From the NCBI GenBank assembly GCA_947491025.1, contig CANLIC010000007.1, positions 94,816 through 158,815 on the forward strand: a stretch of DNA of 64,000 nt. The letters are read 5' to 3'. The stretch comes from Myxococcales bacterium (GTDB lineage: Bacteria > Myxococcota_A > UBA9042). The notes beneath the pieces were generated by a model that ran no database searches, was not told where the DNA came from, and saw only the letters and a program-made list of their open reading frames with translations. Of the stretch, positions 51,530 through 61,132 are shown in pieces (the stretch's first letter is position 1; every line of letters begins with the position of its first letter). The position numbers and the translations under genes are program-made.

Positions 51530-53194
51530 TCAGGTTGCGGGCAGGGTGGCCGCGCCGACGAAGGTGATCTTCAACGCGCCGCGCTCCAGATTGAGCAGCA
51601 GGGGCGCGTCGGGCCAGGCGCCGACTTCCAGCACGCCGTCGCCCTGGCTGGCGCGCATCCGCAGCGAGGGCAGCAGGTGGAGCTGCGGCGCCTCGGCGTC
51701 GCCGAGGCGAAGACCGACCGCGTGCAAGCCGGGCCCGGCGTAGGTGGTGCCAAGCGTCGGTGCCCCGGGCCAGTCGAGGGCCTCGGTCTGGCCCTTGACC
51801 AGCGAGCGAACGGTGGCGCGGCCGACCAGGACGGCTGGACAACGACTGGCTTCTGGATCGCCCTGCCGGGGCAACAGGCACAGGCCGCGGCCCGATTCGA
51901 GCGCGTCGACGGTCCATAGCTGCGTCAGCGAGGCGCCCGCAGGGCCCGGGAACTGAACCCGCGCTCCCGTCCTGGCGAACTCCTGCAGGCGCAGCGTCAC
52001 GCGCCGCGGCGGCTCCCCGGGCCAGCGGACGACGTAGTGAAGCTCCGTGCCGTTGCGCAGCCATGCCGGCATCGGTGGTGGGGGTGCCAGCGTCGGCCGG
52101 TCGCGGGCGGCGAGGGGGCTCGCGAGCAGGCGGCCGTCGGCGAGCTGGCCGAGCCAGCCCTCCTCGTTGGCGACCGAGACGCGCGTGGGCGGCAACTCCC
52201 CGAGCAGGGCGCCATCGGCGGCGCGAATCACGGTCTCGCCCTCGTCGGCCGCGAAGAGCCGGAGAATGCCGGGCCCAGTGACAGCGCGCGTCGGTAGCAG
52301 GGTGTCGCGCCAGCGGCGCTGCCAGCGCAAGTCGCCGGTGTTGGCGTCGAGCGCTGCCAACAGGGGCAGGCCGTCGTCGCGGGTGCCAGCCACCAGCAGC
52401 ACGTCTGCAACCGGCCAGACCCGGCCGAGGCGCGGCGTCAGCTCGCTGCGGCGGAGCTGACCGGTCCGTCCGTCCCTCAGCTCGATGACGCCCTCCGTCG
52501 GCTGCAGCCACAGCGCGTCGCCCAGCAGCTGCGGCGCAGGCAGGTCGGGGCCATAGCCGAAGGTCCATGCCACCGCGTCGTGCCGCGGCTCGCAGGCCTT
52601 GGCGCCGCACCCGTCGTTGCGCAGAGATGCTGCGATGATGCTGCTGTGGCCGCGCAGCCACGCCCAGGGCTGGCCGTTGATCCGCCCGCTACCGAGCAGG
52701 CGCATCCCGTCGCGCTCGATGCCGGCTGCGCCGCCCAGGATGACGCAGTCGAGCTCGACGCCATCGCTGGATCGCAGGAGGCAGAGTCGGCCGCTGTCGT
52801 CGAGCGCCAGCACGTCCTGGTCACGGAGGGCGAAATCGACCGCCTTGCCGCGCATCGGCCACTGCCAGCGCGCCACGTCGTCGCCATGGCCCCGCGACCG
52901 CACGCGCCCGCCGAGGCGATCGAGCACAGCGAAGGCGTTGGCGTCGACATCGGCGAAGCTCTCGGGCGCGAGGCGCGTCCGAGCGACGATGGCGCCGTCG
53001 GCGGCGATGGCGAGCACGTTCGTGGCGTCCGCCTCGCCGCTCACGACGAGGTGGTGGCCGGCGCTGGCGACGAGGCGCAGGCGCGCCGGAACTGCGAGGT
53101 CCTCGAGCCGCTGCCCGCCGCCGCAGCCCGTGAGCAGCGCCATCGCCGCAGCCCACGACAGGGCGGCAGCTGCCCTGCCGACGTCGACGCTCAA
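51530..53194 (-). CDS. Lipoprotein with beta-propeller (PQQ/WD40-like) repeats
   Basis: The best start is TTG 53194, which overlaps the stop of the upstream sugar-transferase gene (TTGA), giving 554 residues and a signal peptide ending in LLTGC (Cys24). Longer frames upstream run into the sugar-transferase gene. The mature protein consists of repeating four-strand blades, e.g. LLVAGTRDDGLPLLAALDANTGDLRWQRRW and LFAADEGETVIRAADGALLGEL; the 'ldanTGdlrW' motif is typical of PQQ-like propellers. A strand-rich C-terminal domain follows. It is probably a periplasmic or outer-membrane scaffold translationally coupled to the sugar transferase. Confidence 0.65.
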   Translation of the reverse strand: MSVDVGRAAAALSWAAAMALLTGCGGGQRLEDLAVPARLRLVASAGHHLVVSGEADATNVLAIAADGAIVARTRLAPESFADVDANAFAVLDRLGGRVRSRGHGDDVARWQWPMRGKAVDFALRDQDVLALDDSGRLCLLRSSDGVELDCVILGGAAGIERDGMRLLGSGRINGQPWAWLRGHSSIIAASLRNDGCGAKACEPRHDAVAWTFGYGPDLPAPQLLGDALWLQPTEGVIELRDGRTGQLRRSELTPRLGRVWPVADVLLVAGTRDDGLPLLAALDANTGDLRWQRRWRDTLLPTRAVTGPGILRLFAADEGETVIRAADGALLGELPPTRVSVANEEGWLGQLADGRLLASPLAARDRPTLAPPPPMPAWLRNGTELHYVVRWPGEPPRRVTLRLQEFARTGARVQFPGPAGASLTQLWTVDALESGRGLCLLPRQGDPEASRCPAVLVGRATVRSLVKGQTEALDWPGAPTLGTTYAGPGLHAVGLRLGDAEAPQLHLLPSLRMRASQGDGVLEVGAWPDAPLLLNLERGALKITFVGAATLPAT

Positions 53195-54651
53195 TGCGCC
53201 CCGCGACGCAGCAGCACCGCCGGCAAAGTCCGCAGCAGAATCGAGACGTCGCTGCCGAGCGAGCTGCCGCCGATGTAGTCGAGGTCGAGAAAGGCGCGCT
53301 CCGGGTAGCGGATGTCCGAACGGCCGCTCACCTGCCAAAGGCCCGTGACGCCGGGGCGCACGGCGAGGAACATTTCGCCGTAGGGCTCGTACTGCCGCAG
53401 CTCGGCCGGCACGATGGGGCGCGGCCCCACCATCGACATGTCGCCTCGGAGCACGTTGAAGAGCTGGGGCAGCTCATCGAGGCTGGAGCGCCGCAGGAAG
53501 CGGCCAAGCGGCGAGACCCGTGGATCCTCGGCCTCTGGTAGCTTGAAGTCGTTGTCGACGTAGCGCTGGTACAAGACGGGATCAGCGCGCAGCGCGGCCT
53601 CGGCGTCGACGCGCATCGACCGGAACTTGTAGAGCAAGAAGCGCTTGCCGCCGCGGCCGAGGCGCTCTTGGGCGAAGAGCGCTGGGCCAGGGTCGAGCAG
53701 GCGGATGGCGAGGACGACGAAGAGCGCGACGGGCGCCAGCAGCAAGGCGGCGACGCTGGAGCTGGCGATGTCGAGCGAGCGCTTGCCGATTCCGCTGAGC
53801 GCGTCGCGCGGCATGGGGCCGTAGGAGAGCATCGGGACGCCCTCGAATTCGGTGACCCGCCCACGGACGCCATCGCCGGTGCTGTGGTTGGTCGTCACCA
53901 CCGAGACCAGGCGCCCGCGCTCGGTCAGGGTCTGCACCAGCGGCGCGAGCTGGGCCAGGCGTGAAGGCCCGCCGACGACAAAGACTTCGTCGACGGGGTG
54001 GTCGACCAGTACGCGGTCCAAGTCGGCCAGCTCGCCGAGGACCGGCAACCCGCCGACGCGATCGGGCGCGGCCTCCTCGCCGCACCAGAGCACCCCGACG
54101 GGGCGGTAACCCGAGTCGCCAGCGCCGGACAGCGTCGCCGCGAACCACGAGACGGGGCGACCGCCGCCGACCAGCAGCGCGTGGCGGGCGTGGGCGTCGC
54201 TGGCGAGCAGGCGACGCACAAAGCTGCGCATCACGAGGTCTTTGGTCAGCAGCATCAGGAAGGCAAGGCCATAGAAGTAGCCGAAATAGAGGCGCGAGAT
54301 GTTGGCGAGCTTGACGGCGAACACCGTCGCGCCGGCCGCCAGAACCGCCCACAGCAGCCCGCGCGCGTGCAGGGCGAAGATCGGCAGCAGGTGGCCGCGA
54401 TGGGGCACCAGGTAGCCGCGGCCGCTGCGCAGGCCGTAGATCCAGGCCGCCAGCGACACCGTCAGCAGCAGCATGTACTGCGCTGGGTCGGCCTCGGTCG
54501 GCTGCCACGGCGTCGCGGCAATGGCCTTGAGCACTGGCAGGTGGGCGTGCTGGCTCCGCAGCGCCAACGCCAGCGCGAACGCGGTGACGATGACCAGCGC
54601 GTCGAGCAAGGTGTGGGAGTAGCGCAGCGTAACTTCGCGCTCGCGAAACAT
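53191..54651 (-). CDS. Polyprenyl-phosphate sugar-1-phosphate transferase (WbaP/EpsZ-like)
   Basis: ATG 54651 behind AGGACG gives 486 residues. Four or five N-terminal membrane helices (VIVTAFALALALRS and following) and a Rossmann-like segment (ALLVGGGRPVSWFAATL) lead to the catalytic domain from about residue 290. KRSLDIASSSVAALLLAPVALFVVLAI is the re-entrant helix; KFRSMRVDAE, RRSSLDELPQLFNVLRGDMSMVGPRP and GVTGLWQVSGRSD are the family's catalytic blocks. It transfers a sugar-1-phosphate to undecaprenyl phosphate, the first step of exopolysaccharide or O-antigen repeat assembly. Overlap with the propeller lipoprotein and proximity to the GT2 synthase suggest a small polysaccharide locus. 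Confidence 0.9.
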   Translation of the reverse strand: MFREREVTLRYSHTLLDALVIVTAFALALALRSQHAHLPVLKAIAATPWQPTEADPAQYMLLLTVSLAAWIYGLRSGRGYLVPHRGHLLPIFALHARGLLWAVLAAGATVFAVKLANISRLYFGYFYGLAFLMLLTKDLVMRSFVRRLLASDAHARHALLVGGGRPVSWFAATLSGAGDSGYRPVGVLWCGEEAAPDRVGGLPVLGELADLDRVLVDHPVDEVFVVGGPSRLAQLAPLVQTLTERGRLVSVVTTNHSTGDGVRGRVTEFEGVPMLSYGPMPRDALSGIGKRSLDIASSSVAALLLAPVALFVVLAIRLLDPGPALFAQERLGRGGKRFLLYKFRSMRVDAEAALRADPVLYQRYVDNDFKLPEAEDPRVSPLGRFLRRSSLDELPQLFNVLRGDMSMVGPRPIVPAELRQYEPYGEMFLAVRPGVTGLWQVSGRSDIRYPERAFLDLDYIGGSSLGSDVSILLRTLPAVLLRRGAH

Positions 54652-55054
54652 GATCGTCCTGTGGCAAGGCTGGGCTCGGCAGGGCTGCCGCAGCGCCGGT
54701 AGTCTACGGGGCGGGTGGCTCGATCGACAAGGGTCGGTGGTCGGAGTCGTGCCCCGGGTCGGAACGCCATGAAACGGCAATGTTTGGGCCGCTGGGCGCA
54801 GGCGCCATCTGGGTTGCGGTCGAACCAGGCGGGCCGCGGCTGCGCAGGATGCTTAGGAGAGCGCATCGTCAATGTCAGGCCGTGGTCTGGCTGGCGGCCG
54901 CGTCGCGAGTGCGACCAATCAGCGGTGGATTCCTACGTAATCGTGGAGAGATGCATGGGGCCAGGCGGGCGGTGCGCGGAGGTCGCACCCCCGATGCAAC
55001 CGTGCCTCTGCCTGTGCGCTCCGCAGGGTCCGAAGAGGCGCCGCGCACCGCGTC
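54652..55054. other. Intergenic region between RND pump gene and sugar-transferase gene
   Basis: About 400 bp without a supported gene. It contains the upstream region of the sugar-transferase gene and one short perfect hairpin (GGTGCG / CGCACC, 54971-54989) close to the end of the RND gene, without a T-tract on either side. A 92-codon frame on the plus strand (54780-55058) has no ribosome-binding site and Arg-rich shadow-like composition, so I do not call it. Confidence 0.4.
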
Positions 55055-58000
55055 CTAGTCGCTCCCCGGCACCTCGACGGCCGGTTGGCTGGCCGCCGTT
55101 CGCACCGAGCCAAAGCGCACCATCAGCGCCGGCACCACCAGCATGTTGAGGAAGGTCGAAGAAGCGAGCCCGAAGAGGATGACGGTCGCCATCGGCGCTT
55201 GGATCTCGCTGCCTGGCTGTTCCACTGCCAGCGCCAGCGGCAACAGTCCGAGGCCCGAGGCCAACGCCGTCATGAGAATGGGCGCCAGGCGCTCCGAGGC
55301 GGCGCGGCAGACGGCGGTCTCCGGGTCGCGCGCGCCTTCGTGCTCGACGAGGTGGCGGGCGTGCGTGACCAGCATGATGCCGTTGCGGGCTGCAATGCCG
55401 AACAGCGCGACGAATCCGATGATCGAGGCGATGGACAGCACGCCGCCGGCGGCAAAGACGCCGACGACGCCGCCGATGAGCGCCAGCGGCAGGTTGAGCA
55501 GCACGAGCAGGCTGTCGCGCAGCGAGCGCAGCGCAAGGTGCAGCAGCAGGAGCACGCCGAGCGCAACGAGGGCGCCGATCCAGAGCAGCGTCCGCGTTGC
55601 CTCCTCTGCGGCCTCGAGCTGGCCGCCATAGTGGATCTGGTAGCCCTCCGGCCGCGGGACCCGCGCGTCGACCCGCTGCCGGATGTCGCCGACGACGCTG
55701 CCGAGGTCGCGCCCCTCGCCGACGTTGCACATCACCACGATTTTGCGCTGGCCATTCTCGCGGCTGATCTGATTCGGGCCGCGCTCGCGCTCGATGCGGG
55801 CGAGCGCCTCCAGCGGCACCCAGCCGCCGCCTGCGATGGGGAGCATCGTCCGGCGGAGGACGTCGAGGTCCTTGCGTGCTTCGTCTGGGTAGCGCACCAC
55901 GACGTCGAAGGCGCGGGCGCCGACGCGGAGCGCGGTGGCCTTGTGGCCCTGAAATGCCGTCTCCATCGCCTCGCCGACCTCTCGCACCGTCAGGCCGTAG
56001 CGCGCCAGGGCGTCCCGGTCGTAGCGCACGCTCAGCAGCGGCAGGTTCGCCTGCTCCTCGATCGCCAGGTCGACCACGCCGGCAACGCCCTTCAGCTCGG
56101 CTTCAACGCGCTCGGCGAGTCGGCGCAGCTCTTGCAGGTCGGGGCCGAAGATCTTGATGGCGACGCTCGCCCGCGTGCCCGAGATCATGTGGTCGATGCG
56201 ATGGGAGATCGGCTGACCGATGACGACATTGGCGCCTTGAACCGCTGCGAAGTCGGCCCGCAACGCCGCGAGCAGCGCCTCCTTGGAGCGGGCGCCCATC
56301 TCGAGCCGGGCGTCGATCTCCGAGGCGTGCAGCCCCTGGGCGTGTTCGTCGAGCTCGGCGCGGCCGGTGCGGCGGGCGGTCGTCACCACCTCTCTGTGGC
56401 GCAGCAGGAGGCGCTCGACGTGGTCGCCGAGCCGGTTGGACTCGGCCAGCGTGGTGCCGGGCAGGGTGACGACCGAGATGGTCAGCGCTCCCTCGTTGAA
56501 TTCCGGCAGGAAGCTGCGGCCCGCCCGCGTCAACGCCAGCCCCGCTGTCACGGCGGCGATGGCCGAGAGCGCGACCAGCACCGGCCAGATCGCCATCGCC
56601 CGCCGCAGGACCGGTTCGTAGGCGCGGCGCAACCAGCGCACCGGCGCTGGCTCGACCCCGGAGCGCAACGCCCGGCTCGTCGGCAGCAGCAGCGAGCAGA
56701 GGGCCGGCGTAACGGTCAGCGCCACCAGCAGTGAGGCAGCGAGCGAGACGACGTACGCCACGCCGAGCGGCGCCAGCAGCTTTCCCTCGACGCCGTGCAG
56801 GAAGAAGAGCGGCACGAAGACCAGCATCGTGATCAGCGTCGCGAACACGATGGAGCCGCGGATCTCCTGGCTGGCCGAGAGCACAACCTGCAGCGCCGAC
56901 TGGCGCAGGCCCAGCGCCCGCTGCTCGCGCAGACGACGCATGACGTTCTCGACGTCGATGATGGCGTCGTCGACGAGCGCGCCGACCGCGATGGCCATGC
57001 CGCCGAGCGTCATCGTGTTCAGGCTGCCGCCGAGCACGTCGAGCAGCAGCGCCGTGACCACCAGCGAGAGCGGGATGGCGAGCGCCGTGATCAGCGTGGC
57101 GCGGCCGCTGAGCGAGAAGATGCCGAGGATGAGGACCACGAGCAGCGCGCCGTCGAAGAGCGCGCCGCGGACATTGTCGACGCCGGCTTGGATGAAGTCC
57201 GCTTGGCGGTGCAGACGCCGCTCGATGGTGATGTCGGGCGGCAGGTCGCGGTCGAGCTCGTCGAGCGCGGCGTCGAGCGCGGCGGTGAGGCCGATGGTGT
57301 GCGCCGCGGGCTGCTTCTGGATGCCGAGGATGACGCCGGGCCGGCCATTGACCGCGCCGTCGCCGATCTGCAGGGCGCTGCCGACGACGACGTCGGCGAC
57401 GTCCAGGACGCGCAGGGGGGCGCCCGGCCGTGGCCGAACGACGGCGCGGGCGATGTCCTTGGCGCTGCTGGCGCGGCCGAACCCGTAGATCAGCGACTGT
57501 TGGCCAGCCTGTTGGTAGAACCCCGCGGAGACGTTGAGGTTGCTGGCCTCGACTGCGGCGACGACATCGGCGACCGTCACGCCCTGCGCCGCCAGCGCCT
57601 GCGGCCGGACCACGACCTGAAACTGCTGCACCTCGCCGCCGATGGGCACCACCTGCGCGACGCCCGGCACCGTGAGCAGCCGGCGGCGCACCTCCCAGTC
57701 GGCGACGGTGCGCAGGTCGCGCGGCGTTCGGGTCTTGGAGGTCAGGCCGATGAACATGATCTCGCCCATGATCGAGGAGATGGGCGCCAAGATGGGCGGG
57801 TCGAGCCCGGGCGGCAGCGTGGGTTGCACGAGCTGCAGCTTCTCGGCGACGACCTGGCGGGCCGTGTAGATCGGCGTGTCCCAGGCAAACTCGATCCAGA
57901 CCGTCGCCACCCCGACCGACGTCGCCGAGCGCACCCGCCGCACCCCCGTGGCGCCGGCGAGCGCCGTCTCGAGGGGGGTGGTCACCAGCACCTCGACCTC

Positions 58001-58177
58001 TTCGGGCGCCATGCCGTGGGCCTCGACCAGCACCGTGACCGTCGGTGCCGTCAGGTCGGGGAAGATGTCGATGGGCATCGCCGCCGCGCGAATACCGCCC
58101 CACGCGAGCAACGCCACCGCGCTCAGCAGCACGAGGGCGCGGTGTCGCAGCGAAGCGCGCAGGATGGCGTCGATCAC
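55055..58177 (-). CDS. RND-family efflux pump, heavy-metal (CusA/CzcA) type
   Basis: The 1040-residue inner-membrane pump starts at GTG 58177, nine bases after the membrane-fusion gene. It has the RND layout of twelve membrane helices with two large periplasmic loops. MIDAILRASLRHRALVLL starts TM1, and the TM4 region reads GGMAIAVGALVDDAIIDVENV, the heavy-metal-efflux signature with the proton-relay aspartates. Porter-domain segments such as FLPEFNEGALTISVVTLPGTTL are also typical of the CusA/CzcA branch. The ion (Cu/Ag or Zn/Co/Ni) is not certain: the TM4 motif is closer to CusA than CzcA but has an extra Asp. It is the last gene of a five-gene regulated operon. Confidence 0.9.
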   Translation of the reverse strand: MIDAILRASLRHRALVLLSAVALLAWGGIRAAAMPIDIFPDLTAPTVTVLVEAHGMAPEEVEVLVTTPLETALAGATGVRRVRSATSVGVATVWIEFAWDTPIYTARQVVAEKLQLVQPTLPPGLDPPILAPISSIMGEIMFIGLTSKTRTPRDLRTVADWEVRRRLLTVPGVAQVVPIGGEVQQFQVVVRPQALAAQGVTVADVVAAVEASNLNVSAGFYQQAGQQSLIYGFGRASSAKDIARAVVRPRPGAPLRVLDVADVVVGSALQIGDGAVNGRPGVILGIQKQPAAHTIGLTAALDAALDELDRDLPPDITIERRLHRQADFIQAGVDNVRGALFDGALLVVLILGIFSLSGRATLITALAIPLSLVVTALLLDVLGGSLNTMTLGGMAIAVGALVDDAIIDVENVMRRLREQRALGLRQSALQVVLSASQEIRGSIVFATLITMLVFVPLFFLHGVEGKLLAPLGVAYVVSLAASLLVALTVTPALCSLLLPTSRALRSGVEPAPVRWLRRAYEPVLRRAMAIWPVLVALSAIAAVTAGLALTRAGRSFLPEFNEGALTISVVTLPGTTLAESNRLGDHVERLLLRHREVVTTARRTGRAELDEHAQGLHASEIDARLEMGARSKEALLAALRADFAAVQGANVVIGQPISHRIDHMISGTRASVAIKIFGPDLQELRRLAERVEAELKGVAGVVDLAIEEQANLPLLSVRYDRDALARYGLTVREVGEAMETAFQGHKATALRVGARAFDVVVRYPDEARKDLDVLRRTMLPIAGGGWVPLEALARIERERGPNQISRENGQRKIVVMCNVGEGRDLGSVVGDIRQRVDARVPRPEGYQIHYGGQLEAAEEATRTLLWIGALVALGVLLLLHLALRSLRDSLLVLLNLPLALIGGVVGVFAAGGVLSIASIIGFVALFGIAARNGIMLVTHARHLVEHEGARDPETAVCRAASERLAPILMTALASGLGLLPLALAVEQPGSEIQAPMATVILFGLASSTFLNMLVVPALMVRFGSVRTAASQPAVEVPGSD

Positions 58178-58186
58178 GCGCGGGCC

Positions 58187-59857
58187 TCAGTGCGCATGGC
58201 CGTGGCCGACGGCGCTGGTCGCGGTCGCGGCGAGCTTGACCGACCACGCGCCGCGCGTGACCACCCACTCGCCGGCGGTGACGCCTTGCTCAAGCTCGAC
58301 GTAGCGGCCGTCGCGGACGCCGAGGCGCACCGGGCGCCGGCTGAACGACTCGCCGCCGGTCTGGACGTAGACGACGTCGACGCCGCCATCGTCGACCACG
58401 GCCTCGATCGGCACGGCATCGACAAAGAGGGGCTCGGCCGCGACCAGGTGCGCGAGCATCGCCATGCCGGCAAAGAGTCGGCGGTCGGCGTTGTCGACCC
58501 CAAAGCGCAAGGGCAGGGTGCGGCGCGCGGTGTCGAGCTCCGCGCCGACGGCGATGAGGGCGCCGGACGGCAAATCGATGACGGCGTCTGTGCCGTCGGG
58601 TCGGAACCAGACGCCGGCGATGTCTCGGACGCGCGCCACGTCGGCCTCCGGCACTCCGACCTCGAGCCAGAGCGTGTCGCGCTCGACGACGCGCACCAGC
58701 GGCTGCCCTTGCACGACAAAGGCGCCCGGGCTGACCAGCAGCTCCTGCACGTCGCCGCCCATCGGGCTCGTCACGGCGATGGCGTCGCCGATGGGGCCCG
58801 TCGCTGTGCCGCCGGCGATGGCGGCCCGCTGGCGCTGGGCGGCCCGGCGCGCAGCCTCGGCGCCTGCCAGCGCGCTCTGCGCCTCATCCACGCGACGCGA
58901 GGCCACCGCGCCCTCGGCGAAGAGGGCCCGCAGACGGCCCACCTCGCGCTGGGCTGCCGCGACCGCGATGTCCGCTTGTTCGACCGCGAGGTCGAGCGAG
59001 GCCAGGTCCGCGCCCTCGGCGGGTCCCATGCTCAGCCAGAGCAGCGTCGCCCCGGCCTCGATGCGGGCGCCGACGCGCGGTGGTTTTTCTGCGGGGGCCA
59101 GCACGCGGCCACCGCGCGGGGCACGAACCGTGATGTCGTGGCCAGGCGGGAGCACCAGGGTGGCGAAGGCCGACAGGCTGGGCCGCAGCGCGCGCACCTC
59201 GACCCGCTCGACGCCGAAGGGCATCTGCCACTGGCGCTCGAGAAGCACAGAGATGTCGCCGTCATCGCCGCCGCCGGTCGCCTCGCGTGGTGCTGCGACG
59301 GCCGCGGCGGGGGCGGCAAAGACGGTGAAACTCCCAAGATCGTGGGTCTCGTCGAGACCCTGCGCCTCGATGCGCACGAGGATCTGCCGCTTGCCTGCAA
59401 TGGCAGGGCGGACCCTCGGTCGAAAGATCCCTGCCACCGAAGGGCGCTGCACGGCAAAGCGCTCGGTCTCGGCACCGCCGCCGCGCAGCTCGACCCGGAG
59501 CGTCCCGAGGGCCAGCGGCGTGTGTCTGGCGAGATCGGTCAGGTGGGCCGCGAAGACGCTGTCCTGGCCGACAACCAGCGCCGGGAACTCTACGAAGAGC
59601 TGGGTCTTTGCGCCCCAGCGCGTGACCGCCTCGCGGGGGCCGCCGGCGCCGTGGTCGTGGCCGCCGGCGCCGTGGTCGTGGCCGCCGGCGCCGTGCTCGT
59701 GACCGCCGGCCCCGTGGTCATGGCCACTAGCGCCGTGGTCATGCGCCGCCTCGCCATGCGCATGGGCATGCTCGGCGGGTTTCTCGGCCCTGCAGCCGAG
59801 GAACGCGACGCAGACGGTGAGCAGGAGCCCTTGTTGGCGCAGATGGCTCGCAATCAT
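58187..59857 (-). CDS. RND periplasmic adaptor (membrane-fusion) lipoprotein with His-rich N-terminus
   Basis: ATG 59857 overlaps the TolC gene stop (ATGA) and gives 556 residues. The signal peptide ends in FLGC (about Cys22). The mature N-terminus is a metal-binding run of HDHGAGG-type repeats, about fifteen histidines in 45 residues. A beta-rich domain (RVELRGGGAETERFAV) follows, then the hairpin/lipoyl part typical of CusB/CzcB: ITVRAPRGGRVLAPAEKPPRVGARIEAGATLLWLS, a coiled-coil hairpin (VEQADIAVAAAQREVGRLRALFAEG) and the lipoyl second half (AIAVTSPMGGDVQELLVSPGAFVVQGQPL). The adaptor links the RND pump to the TolC-like channel and may hand metal to the pump. Confidence 0.9.
   Translation of the reverse strand: MIASHLRQQGLLLTVCVAFLGCRAEKPAEHAHAHGEAAHDHGASGHDHGAGGHEHGAGGHDHGAGGHDHGAGGPREAVTRWGAKTQLFVEFPALVVGQDSVFAAHLTDLARHTPLALGTLRVELRGGGAETERFAVQRPSVAGIFRPRVRPAIAGKRQILVRIEAQGLDETHDLGSFTVFAAPAAAVAAPREATGGGDDGDISVLLERQWQMPFGVERVEVRALRPSLSAFATLVLPPGHDITVRAPRGGRVLAPAEKPPRVGARIEAGATLLWLSMGPAEGADLASLDLAVEQADIAVAAAQREVGRLRALFAEGAVASRRVDEAQSALAGAEAARRAAQRQRAAIAGGTATGPIGDAIAVTSPMGGDVQELLVSPGAFVVQGQPLVRVVERDTLWLEVGVPEADVARVRDIAGVWFRPDGTDAVIDLPSGALIAVGAELDTARRTLPLRFGVDNADRRLFAGMAMLAHLVAAEPLFVDAVPIEAVVDDGGVDVVYVQTGGESFSRRPVRLGVRDGRYVELEQGVTAGEWVVTRGAWSVKLAATATSAVGHGHAH
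59640..59744. repeat. Five 21-bp tandem repeats coding HDHGAGG units
   Basis: Five consecutive 21-bp units begin CCGCCGGCGCCGTGGTCGTG on the plus strand; the last two are diverged. On the minus strand they encode the seven-residue unit G-H-D-H-G-A-G of the adaptor's histidine-rich N-terminus. Copy number may vary between strains without frameshifts, which would tune metal-binding capacity. Confidence 0.8.
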
Positions 59858-61122
59858 CGCGGCACCCCTTGGCCCCGGGCGTCGTCGAGGTCGATGGCGG
59901 CGCGGCGCGCCTCCCACTGGACGTCGAGCCGTCCGAGCGCCAGCTCCGCCTCGCTGCGATAGGCGTCGAGCAGCTCTAGCAGGCTGGCTTCGCCGCCGCG
60001 GTAGGCCGCCTCGGCCAGGCGCGACGGGTCGCCGTCGTCCGCTTCCGCCGGGATCTGGCCAAGCGAGGCGAGGGCAGCGACGAGCCTGGCCCGACTGGCT
60101 TCGCGATTCCGCAGCGCCCGCGCGCTCTCGCGCCGCAGCGCCTCGTCGACCCGGGCCCGCTCGGCGCGCAGGCGCTCGATTTCGGGCCCATCGGCGTTCC
60201 ACAGCCCGAGCGGCAGCGAGAGCGACAGCACCGCGCCGTGGCCCGTCGCCTGGCCGACCTGGGCGAAGCGGTAGCCCGCCTCGATCGCCCAACCGCGCCA
60301 CGCCGGACTGCCCCAGGTGCGCGCCTCGGCCTCAAGGGCTGCGGATTCATGGCGCAAGCCGTCGATGCGCGGCGGCAGGGTCGCGCTCTCTGCCTCCAGC
60401 GCGACGGGGGGATCAGGCGGCGCCAGCGCGCCGACGAGCGTCGGCGGTTGCGCTGCCGGAGCCAGGGCGAGCAGCTGCGCCCACGCCTGGGCCAAGAGCG
60501 CCTGTTCCCGCGCCTGCTGCGCCCGCGCCACATCGCGCTCGCGTTCGACCCGGCGCAGCTCGAAGCGTGCCGCGTCGCCGCGTTTGTGGCGCGCAGTCAC
60601 GGCAGCGACCCCGGCTTGGAGTCGCGTCAGCCAGGCGTCAAACACGCGCAGGCGCTCCTGCCGCAAGCGCACGTCGTAGAACGCAGTCCGCGTCGCCGAC
60701 GCCACCTGCAGCTGCGCCTCTGCGCCCTCGGCCTGCAGCGCGCGCTCCTGATGCGGCAGCGCCGCCCGCCGCCGCTGTCGCCACCCCGCGACATCGAACG
60801 TCTGCCGTACGCTGAGGCTGGTCTGGAGATAACCCGCCGCGTTGGCGCTCGGCACGTGCTCGTGCATGGCCGCCAGCGACGGCGTCGGCAGCTGCGTGAT
60901 CGACGCCACCTCGGCCCGCGCCACCCGCAGACGCGCAGCGACCTGGGCCGGCGCGTCCAACGCCGCCAAGGCGCGCCGGGCTGCGTCGTCGGCGGTCCAG
61001 GGCTCGCCTTCGGCCTGCGCCTTCGCCGCAGGCGCCATGACCAAGGCGAAGCCCAAACAGAGGCCCAAAGGACGACCGTTCATCGGAGTTTTGAAGCGTG
61101 CTCTCCAATCGCCGAACGGCAT
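59854..61122 (-). CDS. TolC-family outer-membrane efflux channel
   Basis: The start ATG 61122 lies eight bases after a GAGG within a GGGGGG-rich site inside the end of the protease gene, giving 422 residues; ATG 61083 lacks a site. A signal peptide ends around AKAQA. The body shows two long repeats of coiled helices typical of TolC: LRVARAEVASITQLPTPSLAAMHEHV, the barrel-forming QTSLSVRQTFDVAGWRQRRR and ASLLELLDAYRSEAELALGRLDV near the end. Together with the adaptor and pump it forms the trans-envelope conduit. Confidence 0.88.
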   Translation of the reverse strand: MPFGDWRARFKTPMNGRPLGLCLGFALVMAPAAKAQAEGEPWTADDAARRALAALDAPAQVAARLRVARAEVASITQLPTPSLAAMHEHVPSANAAGYLQTSLSVRQTFDVAGWRQRRRAALPHQERALQAEGAEAQLQVASATRTAFYDVRLRQERLRVFDAWLTRLQAGVAAVTARHKRGDAARFELRRVERERDVARAQQAREQALLAQAWAQLLALAPAAQPPTLVGALAPPDPPVALEAESATLPPRIDGLRHESAALEAEARTWGSPAWRGWAIEAGYRFAQVGQATGHGAVLSLSLPLGLWNADGPEIERLRAERARVDEALRRESARALRNREASRARLVAALASLGQIPAEADDGDPSRLAEAAYRGGEASLLELLDAYRSEAELALGRLDVQWEARRAAIDLDDARGQGVPR

Positions 61123-61132
61123 CGCTCCCCCC

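Noticed and set aside
56795..59962. Long plus-strand open frame (1055 codons) opposite the RND pump and adaptor
   Set aside because: Antisense shadow: composition dominated by Arg/Asp/Gln/His with no family signature, while the minus strand encodes clear RND and adaptor proteins.
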